From the NCBI GenBank assembly GCA_039925865.1, contig JBDSYA010000062.1:1-26930 (forward strand): 26,930 nucleotides of DNA, written 5' to 3'. This DNA comes from JBDSYA01 sp039925865. Its GTDB lineage: Bacteria; Bacteroidota; Ignavibacteria; Tepidaquicellales; Tepidaquicellaceae. This document shows, piece after piece, positions 16,918 through 24,733 of this stretch (positions are counted from its first letter, which is position 1; each line of letters begins with the position of its first letter). Both the position numbers and the translations under genes were made by a program. The notes under the pieces were generated by a model. The model searched no databases. It worked only from the letters and a program-made list of their open reading frames with translations, and was not told the origin of the DNA.

Positions 16918-18120
16918 TTGAATATACTTTTTATTGCGAACAGATTTCCTTATCCGCCGTACCGTGGTGATAAACTTAAAATCTTCAATTTAGCTCAGAG
17001 GCTTAGCCGGAAACATGATCTCTACCTTATTACATTCATTCAAAACAAAAATGATTATCAGCATGTTGAAATCTTAAATAAATATTTTAAGCACATCAGT
17101 TTAATTTATCTGCCTAAATACCTTTCCATAATAAAATGTATTTTTGGAATGTTTTCTTCCAAGCCTTTTCAGGTCATATATTTCAGATCAAAGAAGCTGA
17201 AGAGAAAATTACAAAAGTTGCTCGATGATTACCGTATTGATGTAATTCACACACAGCATTTGAGGATGTCACAGTACAGTTATGATCTGAATAATTACAA
17301 AAGAATTCTTGACCTTCCTGATGCATATTCCCTGTACTGGGAAAGAAGGTCCAGAGTTAAAAGAAACTTTCTTACGAAATTATTTGATAAAATCGAATTT
17401 TCCAGAATTATCAAATACGAAAAGAAAATAATCAATGAGTTTGATCTTAATCTTGTATGTTCGGAAGAAGACAAGAATTTTTTAAAAAAATATCATAACA
17501 CTGATAATATCGAAATACTTCCAAATGGTGTGGACCTGACGCAATTTCAGGCGAGCGGGCACGACTATTCGGATAATAACAGGATAATTTTTACCGGCAA
17601 TATGGATTATGCGCCTAATGTCGATGCTGTATTATATTTTGTGGAAAATATTTTCCCGTTAATTTTAAAAAAATATCCGCAATTAGTATTTTATATTGTC
17701 GGACAAAAACCGGTAAAGAAAATTTTAAAATTAAATTGCCGCAATGTTATTGTTACGGGCTTTGTAAAGGATCTTGCAATGGAATATAATAAAAGCGCGG
17801 TTGCAGTTTCTCCCATAAGGTTTGGGGCAGGGACGCTAAATAAAGTTCTTGAGCCGATGAGCATGGGCATACCTGTTGTTTCAACGGAAGTCGGGTTTAA
17901 AGGGTTAGGTGTTGAGTCCGGTGAAGGAGTAATACTTGCAACAAATGAGGTTCAGTTTAGTGAAGCCATAATAAAACTTCTGGATACAGAAGAGTACCGA
18001 AAAGTAGTGGGACAGAAAGGAAAAGTTTCGATAGAGAATAAGTTCAGCTGGGACAAAATCTCTCAAATGCTTGAAAATTATTTTATGAAAATTTCAGGCG
18101 AAAAGACTTCAGGTTCCTGA
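16918..18120 (+). CDS. Glycosyltransferase family 4, similar to PEP-CTERM/XrtA-associated (TIGR03087-type) enzymes
   Basis: A 400-residue glycosyltransferase starting at TTG 16918. The N-terminus FIANRFPYPPYRGDKLKIFN and the donor domain with FTGNMDYAPNVDAVLYFVEN, FYIVGQKPVKKIL, VTGFVKD and GAGTLNKVLEPMSMG resemble the sugar transferases that accompany exosortase/PEP-CTERM exopolysaccharide loci (TIGR03087-like). The usual first glutamate of E-x7-E is replaced in this subgroup-like motif, while the second (in NKVLEPM) remains. No exosortase or PEP-CTERM protein is in the window. It is the last glycosyltransferase before a 96-base spacer, which probably marks the end of one transcriptional segment. 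The subfamily call is from memory of motifs. Confidence 0.83.
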   Translation: MNILFIANRFPYPPYRGDKLKIFNLAQRLSRKHDLYLITFIQNKNDYQHVEILNKYFKHISLIYLPKYLSIIKCIFGMFSSKPFQVIYFRSKKLKRKLQKLLDDYRIDVIHTQHLRMSQYSYDLNNYKRILDLPDAYSLYWERRSRVKRNFLTKLFDKIEFSRIIKYEKKIINEFDLNLVCSEEDKNFLKKYHNTDNIEILPNGVDLTQFQASGHDYSDNNRIIFTGNMDYAPNVDAVLYFVENIFPLILKKYPQLVFYIVGQKPVKKILKLNCRNVIVTGFVKDLAMEYNKSAVAVSPIRFGAGTLNKVLEPMSMGIPVVSTEVGFKGLGVESGEGVILATNEVQFSEAIIKLLDTEEYRKVVGQKGKVSIENKFSWDKISQMLENYFMKISGEKTSGS

Positions 18121-18216
18121 TAAAAACTATGTTCAGCGTAACTAAACTCTTTTAAATTTTTTTTAAAACCATAAATATATAATTTACCCGCGCTATGTCA
18201 AACATTAAAAGCTAAT
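18121..18216 (+). promoter_or_regulatory. AT-rich spacer with a possible promoter for the phosphotransferase gene
   Basis: This 96-base gap is one of only three larger spaces in the window. It contains an A/T tract, a self-complementary TTTTAAA...TTTAAAA stretch (18149-18167) and a TATAAT box at 18178-18183, which would place a transcript start about 27 bases before the TTG at 18217. No convincing -35 box is found at the usual distance, so the promoter call is weak. Confidence 0.25.
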
Positions 18217-19593
18217 TTGTCAAAGAAGAGGGAAAAGTTTTTTTTATTTATATCCGATTTTTTATTTATAAACCTTGCCTGGATAATTTATTACTATATA
18301 AGAGTTGAAACCGGCTGGATCGTTTACGCAAATCCTCCGGCGTTTATATTACCGCTTGCTGTAATATATTTCTACTGGCTGATTATTTTTTCATTTGCAG
18401 GTTTATATCAGCATTGGTTTGTCCGATCGAGATTCGATGAATTTTCTTCAGTATTCAAAGCTGTTTCAGCCGGATGCTTCATTTTGTTCTTTGTAATATT
18501 TATCGATGACTTTATAAATAATGCCCCTATCATTTCAAGATTTATAATCCTTATTTACTGGCTGGTAATGATAATCATAGTAAGCTTTGGGAGAATTATG
18601 ATCAGGAGTTTGCAGCGCAACCTTCTTGAAAAGGGAATTGGTTTGAGAAATACTCTCATTATCGGAACCGGTGAAAAAGCTGTTGAATTAAATTCTATGA
18701 TAGGACGTTTTCCTCAGCTTGGATACAGAATTTTAGGTTACATTTCTTTAAATGATGCGTCAGCAATAAGTACTTTAGGCAGGTTAGAAAACATACAGGG
18801 TGTTATCAAATCAAACGATGTTACGGAAATCCTCATATCCCTTCAGCCTTCGGAAAAGGAAAAAGTTATTGACATAATCCGTTACTGCACGGAAGAAAAA
18901 GTAAATCTTAAGATATTACCGGATATGTATGAGATCGTAAGCGGAATGGCTAAGACAAATCAGATCTATGGTGTACCTTTGATTGAAATAATGCCCGATA
19001 TAATGTCTACGGCCGGAAAACTAACGAAAAGAATAATCGATGTAATTATTTCCGCCATAACATTATTTGTTTTATCTCCGGTTCTTGTGTTAACTTCAAT
19101 AATAATAAAGTTAGACACCAGGGGGCCCGTTCTTTATAAACAAGTAAGAGTCGGAAGGAAAGGTGAAGAATTTACTATTATGAAATTCAGATCAATGATC
19201 GCAAATGCAGAGGAATATGGTCCTGAGTGGTCGGGCGAAAATGACGAAAGGATAACAAGGGTTGGTAAACTGATCAGAAGAACATATCTGGATGAGATTC
19301 CTCAAATGATAAATGTTATAAAAAATGAAATGAGTCTTATTGGTCCGCGTCCCGAACGCCCATTTTTTGTAGAACAGTTAAAAAAAGAAATTCCGTATTA
19401 TTATAAGAGACTGACAGTTAAGCCCGGCATTACGGGCTGGGCACAGATTAAACATAAATATGACACATCACTTGAGGATGTAAAGACTAAACTTCAATAC
19501 GACTTTTACTATATTGAAAACATGAGCCTCAAACTGGATTTTAAAATTATGATAAATACAATAATTGTAATCTTACTTATGAAAGGTCATTAA
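18217..19593 (+). CDS. Polyprenyl-phosphate sugar-1-phosphate transferase (WcaJ/WbaP-like)
   Basis: Initiates the repeat unit by moving a sugar 1-phosphate from a nucleotide sugar to undecaprenyl phosphate at the inner membrane. The 458-residue protein has four N-terminal helices (about 8-28, 42-62, 85-100, 107-125), a CoA_binding_3-type Rossmann-like domain (about 144-255), a re-entrant helix at about 272-298, and the catalytic domain with KFRSM (323-327), the LDEIPQ catalytic dyad D359-E360, MSLIGPRPERP (372-382) and KPGITGWAQ. All core residues are intact. The donor sugar cannot be told from motifs. Start is TTG 18217. It is followed by the Dpm1-like gene after three bases. Confidence 0.92.
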   Translation: MSKKREKFFLFISDFLFINLAWIIYYYIRVETGWIVYANPPAFILPLAVIYFYWLIIFSFAGLYQHWFVRSRFDEFSSVFKAVSAGCFILFFVIFIDDFINNAPIISRFIILIYWLVMIIIVSFGRIMIRSLQRNLLEKGIGLRNTLIIGTGEKAVELNSMIGRFPQLGYRILGYISLNDASAISTLGRLENIQGVIKSNDVTEILISLQPSEKEKVIDIIRYCTEEKVNLKILPDMYEIVSGMAKTNQIYGVPLIEIMPDIMSTAGKLTKRIIDVIISAITLFVLSPVLVLTSIIIKLDTRGPVLYKQVRVGRKGEEFTIMKFRSMIANAEEYGPEWSGENDERITRVGKLIRRTYLDEIPQMINVIKNEMSLIGPRPERPFFVEQLKKEIPYYYKRLTVKPGITGWAQIKHKYDTSLEDVKTKLQYDFYYIENMSLKLDFKIMINTIIVILLMKGH

Positions 19594-19596
19594 GGT

Positions 19597-20319
19597 TTGA
19601 ATAAAATACTGGTTATCATACCTACATATAATGAATCTGATAATATCCTTAAGATCATTCCGGAAGTTTTAAAAAATACAACTCCGGAAAATGAATTCTA
19701 TGTTCTGGTTGTAGATGATAATTCACCTGACGGAACTGCAGCACTTGTTGAAAGCCTGAATGATGATCGGGTTAATATTTTAAAAAGAGAAAAGAAATCA
19801 GGTCTGGGAACAGCCTATCTTGCCGGATTTGCATACGCCATAAAAAATAATTATGATTACGTGTTTGAAATGGATGCAGATTTTTCACATGATCCAAAAT
19901 ATCTTAAAGTGTTTATGGAAAAGATGAATGACGGCTATGATCTTGTAATTGGTTCGAGGTATATCAACGGGATCTCTGTCCTGAACTGGCCTCTTCGCAG
20001 ACTGATCATGAGTTATATGGCGAGTGTCTATACACGAATGGTGACAGGTTTAAAAGTAATGGACACAACTGCGGGATTTATGTGTTATAAAATTTCATCT
20101 TTAAAACAGATAAATCTTCAGGAAGTAAAGTCTAACGGATATTCTTTTCAGATAGAAATGAAATTCAAATTTTACAAGAGAGGATTTAAAATATTTGAAG
20201 TCCCGATATTATTTATTGACAGAAGGGAAGGTGAATCAAAGATGTCCAGAAAGGTTGTGTATGAAGCTTATTTTATGGTATGGAAATTAAAACTGAAATC
20301 GATATTCGGGAAATTATAG
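19597..20319 (+). CDS. Polyprenol-phosphate hexose synthase (Dpm1-like GT2)
   Basis: A single-domain GT2 enzyme of 240 residues that forms polyprenyl-phosphate mannose or glucose from the nucleotide sugar. Motifs: VIIPTYNESDNI, VVDDNSPDGTAALVE, REKKSGLGTAYLAGF, EMDADFSHDPKYL (the D-A-D metal site), IGSRYING, and FIDRREGESKMS near the end. There are no C-terminal membrane helices, as in soluble Dpm1-type proteins. The start TTG 19597 has AAGG at 19592-19595 overlapping the previous stop. The lipid-linked hexose could feed a periplasmic glycosyltransferase or protein mannosylation, but no such acceptor enzyme is in the window. Its stop is eight bases before the next preferred start. Confidence 0.9.
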   Translation: MNKILVIIPTYNESDNILKIIPEVLKNTTPENEFYVLVVDDNSPDGTAALVESLNDDRVNILKREKKSGLGTAYLAGFAYAIKNNYDYVFEMDADFSHDPKYLKVFMEKMNDGYDLVIGSRYINGISVLNWPLRRLIMSYMASVYTRMVTGLKVMDTTAGFMCYKISSLKQINLQEVKSNGYSFQIEMKFKFYKRGFKIFEVPILFIDRREGESKMSRKVVYEAYFMVWKLKLKSIFGKL

Positions 20320-20327
20320 ATGGATCA

Positions 20328-22268
20328 ATGGCTGATGTATCCGTAATAATAGTTAATTATAATGTTAAAGATCTCGTTGACAGCTGTATCTCCTCAATTT
20401 ACAAAGCTAATGACAATAAATATAATATCGAAATATTTTTCGTAGATAATAATTCTATCGACGGAAGCTCCGAATACATCTCATCTAAATTCCCGGATAT
20501 AATTGTAATAAATAATGATTCGAATCTCGGATTTTCAAAGGCTAATAATCAGGCGTTAAGAAATGCCAAGGGTAAATATATTCTTATATTAAACCCCGAT
20601 ACAATTCTCGAAGAAGGAACATTTGAAAAACTCATAAACTTTACAGAGAAAGATAAATGTACCGGTGCTGTCACTTCAAAACTCATACTTGCCAACGGAA
20701 AACTTGACTCTGCCTGCAGAAGAAGTTTCCCGATTCCATCAGTTGCAATTCCCAGAATATTAGGGCTTTCAAAATTATTTCCTGATAACAGATTTTTTGG
20801 AAAATATAATCTTACATATCTTGATGAAAATAAAATTTATGAAGTAGATTCAATCTGCGGAGCGTTTATGTTCATACCAAAGGCAGTTTTAGATAGGGTA
20901 GGATTATTTGATGAGGATTATTTTATGTATGGTGAAGATCTCGATCTTTGCTTCAGAATAAAAAAAGCCGGATACAAAATATTTTATTTTCCTGAAGTTA
21001 CAACAATACATTTTAAAGGAGAGAGCACAAGGAAAACCAATTTATCTTATGTAAATAATTTCTATGGCGCGATGAAGATTTTTGTTAGGAAGAATTTTAC
21101 GGGTGCTTCCCGATCCCTGTCTTTGCTGTTGCAGACCGGAATATATTCAAGATCGGCCTTTTCATACTTCAAGCGATTTATTTCTTACATGATATACCCC
21201 ATTCTCGATATTATTTTTCTTTTTGCCGCACTGATCTTTTCGGTCAACTTAAGATTTGATGTTTTTCCAAACAAAGAATATTTATTTATCATATCAATAT
21301 ATGTATTTGTATGGCTTTCCCTGCTGGCAATAATGGGCTTATATACTAAAAAGAATTTCCTTTCATTTAAAAAATCTTTTAATGCAATTATTATTGGTTT
21401 CTTTGTCAACTCTTCCATAACGTATTTCTTCAAAGAGTATGCTTTTTCAAGAGGTGTAATACTTTCTTCAACAATATTTGCGGTAATGATGCTTTGGATT
21501 TGGAGAGGCGTATTGAGATCATACCTGTTTTTTGTATCGAAGAATATTTTGCTAAATAAGGTAAACCTGCTTGTTGTGGGTGAAGAAAAAATGAACGAGA
21601 ACATTGAAGATAAATTAAATTCAAAATATAATATTTTTCATCTGAATGAAATTGCCACAAAAAAAAATATTTCTGAACTGGGGGAGATCATACAGATCCG
21701 TAAAATTGATGAAGTGGTATTTACGGGAAATTATTTTTCTAACCAGGATATTTTGAATTTGATGTGGGATTTCAGGAACAGGAATGTTCGATTCAAAATC
21801 TTTCCATCCGGAAAAGAGCTGATATTGTCAAAACTCAATTCCAATAGTCTTGATGAGATCAACTTAATAGAAATTGAATATAATATTAATAATAAATTAA
21901 ATATATTTTTAAAACGAATCTTTGATATAATGTTATCAATGCTGATGTTAGTTACAGCATATCCGGTAATGTTTGTTATGAAGAAGATCTTTAAGACAAC
22001 ATTTTCAAGGCAGGTTTCAAAATTATTCCTGCTTCCAAAGGTTTTGACCGGGGAATATAGCTTCGTAGGTTTTCCCATATGGCTGATCTCAGAAAACAAG
22101 CATTATCTTGGTAAAAAAGGGCTGACCGGTCTTATACAGCTTAATTTTTATGCCCCAATGTCAGACGAAGAAATGGAAAATTTCAATCTTTTTTACGCAA
22201 AAAATCAGACACTGCTTTTAGATATTGAAATACTTCTAAAAACTTTCTTTTCACTATTCAAAAAATAA
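20328..22268 (+). CDS. GT2 glycosyltransferase fused to a degenerate polyprenyl phosphotransferase-like domain
   Basis: A 646-residue fusion. Residues about 1-270 are a complete GT2 domain: VSVIIVNYNVKDLVDSC, FFVDNNSIDGSS, LGFSKANNQA, LILNPDTILEE, FDEDYFMYGEDLDLCFRI. Then come about four helices (about 290-410), a Rossmann-like part (NLLVVGEEK, VVFTGNYFS) and a tail resembling the bac_transf domain: FLKRIFDIMLSMLMLV, LLPKVLTGEYSFVGFPIW, GKKGLTGLIQL, LLDIEILLKTF. Compared with the intact enzyme at 18217, the KFRSM block is deleted, the catalytic D-E of LDEIPQ aligns by eye with S-K, and GPRP is GFPI. The tail is probably a non-catalytic membrane or scaffold module. ATG 20328 is preferred; an upstream ATG at 20280 would overlap the previous gene by 40 bases and adds residues not part of the GT2 fold. 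Confidence 0.85.
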   Translation: MADVSVIIVNYNVKDLVDSCISSIYKANDNKYNIEIFFVDNNSIDGSSEYISSKFPDIIVINNDSNLGFSKANNQALRNAKGKYILILNPDTILEEGTFEKLINFTEKDKCTGAVTSKLILANGKLDSACRRSFPIPSVAIPRILGLSKLFPDNRFFGKYNLTYLDENKIYEVDSICGAFMFIPKAVLDRVGLFDEDYFMYGEDLDLCFRIKKAGYKIFYFPEVTTIHFKGESTRKTNLSYVNNFYGAMKIFVRKNFTGASRSLSLLLQTGIYSRSAFSYFKRFISYMIYPILDIIFLFAALIFSVNLRFDVFPNKEYLFIISIYVFVWLSLLAIMGLYTKKNFLSFKKSFNAIIIGFFVNSSITYFFKEYAFSRGVILSSTIFAVMMLWIWRGVLRSYLFFVSKNILLNKVNLLVVGEEKMNENIEDKLNSKYNIFHLNEIATKKNISELGEIIQIRKIDEVVFTGNYFSNQDILNLMWDFRNRNVRFKIFPSGKELILSKLNSNSLDEINLIEIEYNINNKLNIFLKRIFDIMLSMLMLVTAYPVMFVMKKIFKTTFSRQVSKLFLLPKVLTGEYSFVGFPIWLISENKHYLGKKGLTGLIQLNFYAPMSDEEMENFNLFYAKNQTLLLDIEILLKTFFSLFKK

Positions 22269-22276
22269 AATTCGAA

Positions 22277-23230
22277 ATGGCTTTACAAAATTATCTTGAT
22301 TTTGAAAAACCAATTATTGACCTGGAACAAAAAATCCTAGAGATGCGGAAAATCTCAGATCAATTTGATATTTCAAACGAGATAAATAAACTTGAAATAA
22401 AAGTTAATGAGCTGAGAAAGAATATTTTTGAAAACCTTACTCCATGGCAAATCGTACAGTTAGCACGGCATCCTGAAAGACCGTATGCATTAGATTATAT
22501 TTATCATATGACAGAAAATTTTATTGAACTTCACGGAGACAGACATTTTGGAGATGATAAGGCTATCGTGGGAGGGTTTGCAAGACTGGGTGATAAACCT
22601 GTTATGATAATCGGCCAGCAAAAAGGCAGGGATACAAAATCTAATATATACCGAAATTTTGGAATGCCTAATCCGGAAGGTTACAGAAAAGCTCTGAGGC
22701 TAATGAAGCTCGCAGAAAAATTTAACCGGCCTGTAATTACGCTTGTTGATACTCCCGGCGCATTTCCCGGTATTGAGGCTGAGGAACGGGGTCAGGCTGA
22801 AGCGATCGCCAGAAATTTATTTGAAATGTCAAAGTTACAGGTTCCTGTCATTGTTGTTGTCATTGGCGAGGGTGCATCAGGCGGAGCATTAGGCATAGGC
22901 GTAGGCGACAGAGTATTAATGCTTCAATATTGCTGGTACTCTGTGATCTCACCGGAATCATGTTCTTCAATACTCTGGAGAAGCTGGGACTTTAAGGAAC
23001 AGGCAGCCGATGCGTTGAAACTTACTTCAAGAGATATGATGAAGCTTAAAATAATCGACAGAATAATTGAAGAACCGGTCGGCGGCGCTCACAGAAATCA
23101 TGCGGATGCAGCAAATAAATTAAAGAAAGTTTTGCTTGAAGAAATTCATAATGTCAGTAAGATTAAAAAAGATAAATTATTAGATAACAGAATTAAGAAA
23201 TTCGGAGATATGGGTTTTTGGAAAGATTGA
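22277..23230 (+). CDS. accA: Acetyl-CoA carboxylase carboxyltransferase subunit alpha
   Basis: The alpha half of the carboxyltransferase that makes malonyl-CoA for fatty-acid synthesis; it works with AccD, which is not in the window. The 317-residue length matches AccA proteins. Visible blocks: an N-terminal helical part (LEQKILEMRK, INKLEIKVNELRK), TPWQIVQLARHPERPYALDY, ELHGDRHFGDDKAIVGGFAR, NFGMPNPEGYRKALRLMKLA, DTPGAFPGIEAEERGQAEAI (oxyanion/CoA loop), IGEGASGGALGIGVGD and YSVISPESCSSILW. ATG 22277 is eight bases after the polysaccharide fusion gene, so it may be co-transcribed with that locus. A terminator-like hairpin follows. Local GC is clearly higher than in the polymerase genes. Confidence 0.97.
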   Translation: MALQNYLDFEKPIIDLEQKILEMRKISDQFDISNEINKLEIKVNELRKNIFENLTPWQIVQLARHPERPYALDYIYHMTENFIELHGDRHFGDDKAIVGGFARLGDKPVMIIGQQKGRDTKSNIYRNFGMPNPEGYRKALRLMKLAEKFNRPVITLVDTPGAFPGIEAEERGQAEAIARNLFEMSKLQVPVIVVVIGEGASGGALGIGVGDRVLMLQYCWYSVISPESCSSILWRSWDFKEQAADALKLTSRDMMKLKIIDRIIEEPVGGAHRNHADAANKLKKVLLEEIHNVSKIKKDKLLDNRIKKFGDMGFWKD

Positions 23231-23267
23231 TTTGGATTTGTATAATGAAGTTCTGACTGTACAGATA

Positions 23268-23287
23268 AAAAAAGTACGGACTTTTTT
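23268..23287 (+). terminator. Hairpin with T tract after accA
   Basis: A perfect 8-bp stem (AAAAAAGT at 23268-23275, ACTTTTTT at 23280-23287) with the loop ACGG. The descending arm itself ends in six Ts, so it can act as a Rho-independent terminator in both directions. The stem is A/T-rich and therefore weak. It lies 37 bases after the accA stop and 84 bases before murA. The rest of this 141-base gap shows no clear promoter boxes. Confidence 0.45.
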
Positions 23288-23371
23288 GGATAATTTAAAT
23301 TAATACGATTAAGGATAATTATTTCATGTAAATGAATAATTATTTAAGAGATTAACGATTTAACGAATAAC

Positions 23372-24688
23372 TTGTCTGAAACAGGCTCAAAATTTTTGAT
23401 CAACGGCGGTAACCCTTTGCATGGAAATGTTAAAGTAAGCGGTGCCAAAAATTCAGCCACAAAACTTCTGGTTGCTTCACTTCTTACAGATGAAATCTGT
23501 ACATTCCGAAATTCTCCAAATAAGATCAGCGATTTAATTCTCACAAAAGAGATCTGTGAAACAATAGGCAGCAAGATCACATTTGAGAATGATACAATGA
23601 TCAGCTGTACAAAAAATATTATAAGTTCTCACATCGCTGAAGAAATTGGTAACAAAAACCGGATTGCTATCTTGCTTGCAGGACCTTTATTAGTGAGAAC
23701 AGGCAGAGCAGAGATACCTATTCCCGGAGGCTGCAAGATAGGTTCAAGGCCGGTGAATTTCCATATAGATTCACTTGAGAAACTTGGATGCAATGTTTCA
23801 GTTAAAGATAATTTTTTTATATTGAAGGCTGACGGATTAAAAGGGAACAATATCCGTTTAGAATATCCCAGTGTCGGTGCTACAGAAAATATAATTTTTG
23901 CCAGCTGTCTTGCAAAAGGAAGAACGATTATTACAAATGCCGCAGTAGAGCCGGAGATAATTGATCTGATTAAATTTCTTCAGAAGATGGGTGCAATTAT
24001 TGAGATCAGCACTGACAGAAAGATCACTGTTGAAGGTGTCGGCAGTCTTTACGGCGCATCTCATTCAGTAATTCCCGATCGAAACCAGGCAGCATCATTT
24101 GCCTGCGCGGGTCTTGCTTCAAAAGGTGATGTCTTCATTGAAAATGCAGTTCAGGATGACCTGATTACTTTTTTAAATACAGTCAGAAAAGTAGGCGGCA
24201 TGTATGAGGTCAAAGATAACGGAATAAGATTTTATTACGGGGGTAAATTCAACTCTATCGCCCTCGAAACAAATGTTCATCCGGGATTTATGACAGACTG
24301 GCAGCAGCCATTTGTTATTTTAATGACACAGGCAAAGGGAATTTCAATTATACATGAATCAGTGTATGAAGAGAGATTCGGATATGTCAAAGAACTACAA
24401 AAAATGGGAGCGGAGATCGAATTATACAATACATGTTTAGGTGGTTTAGATTGCCGCTTTGCAAATACAAACTATTTTCACAGTGCAGTAATCAAAGGTC
24501 CAACACGACTTCATGGTGCAGAGATTAATGTGCCTGATTTAAGAGCAGGATTTTCATATTTGGTAGCCGGAGTAATTGCAAAAGGGGAATCGATAGTTAA
24601 CGGAGCGATCTACATTGACAGGGGCTATGAAGATATTGACGAAAAATTAAGATCACTCGGAGCTGACATAAAAAGAATTTCAAATTAA
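23372..24688 (+). CDS. murA: UDP-N-acetylglucosamine 1-carboxyvinyltransferase
   Basis: Catalyses the first committed step of peptidoglycan synthesis, transfer of enolpyruvate from PEP to UDP-GlcNAc in the cytoplasm. The 438-residue protein has the EPSP-synthase-like inside-out fold repeats. Seen: FLINGGNPLHGNVKVSGAKN with K26-N27, the active-site loop IPIPGGCKIGSRP with catalytic Cys121 (the fosfomycin-reactive residue, not Asp), YPSVGATENII, IPDRNQAASF and HPGFMTDWQQPF with the catalytic Asp, and LRAGFSYLVAGVIAKGES. It begins at TTG 23372; no in-frame ATG precedes the first strand. It is slightly longer than the E. coli enzyme. A spacer of 141 bases suggests its own transcription unit. Confidence 0.96.
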   Translation: MSETGSKFLINGGNPLHGNVKVSGAKNSATKLLVASLLTDEICTFRNSPNKISDLILTKEICETIGSKITFENDTMISCTKNIISSHIAEEIGNKNRIAILLAGPLLVRTGRAEIPIPGGCKIGSRPVNFHIDSLEKLGCNVSVKDNFFILKADGLKGNNIRLEYPSVGATENIIFASCLAKGRTIITNAAVEPEIIDLIKFLQKMGAIIEISTDRKITVEGVGSLYGASHSVIPDRNQAASFACAGLASKGDVFIENAVQDDLITFLNTVRKVGGMYEVKDNGIRFYYGGKFNSIALETNVHPGFMTDWQQPFVILMTQAKGISIIHESVYEERFGYVKELQKMGAEIELYNTCLGGLDCRFANTNYFHSAVIKGPTRLHGAEINVPDLRAGFSYLVAGVIAKGESIVNGAIYIDRGYEDIDEKLRSLGADIKRISN

Positions 24689-24708
24689 TTAATCCTTAAA
24701 GAAAATTT

Positions 24709-24727
24709 TTGATATTATGAATATCAA
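24709..24727. promoter_or_regulatory. Perfect 8-bp dyad just upstream of the carboxylase start
   Basis: TTGATATTATGAATATCAA is a perfect inverted repeat with 8-base arms and a 3-base centre. It ends six bases before ATG 24734. It could be an operator or an RNA hairpin over the ribosome-binding area. The arms are AT-rich, so chance is not excluded. Confidence 0.35.
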
Positions 24728-24733
24728 TAAGAA

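Noticed and set aside
20280..20327. Upstream ATG for the GT2 fusion gene
   Set aside because: It would overlap the previous coding end by 40 bases and add 16 residues that are not part of the GT2 fold; ATG 20328 gives a standard MADVSVIIVNYN start.
21185..21604. Minus-strand open frame of 139 codons
   Set aside because: It is antisense to the helical region of the GT2 fusion; hydrophobic codons on one strand commonly give open frames on the other.
23257..23264. CTGTACAG palindrome
   Set aside because: Only 8 bases and close to a terminator-like hairpin with which it could pair partially; likely incidental.
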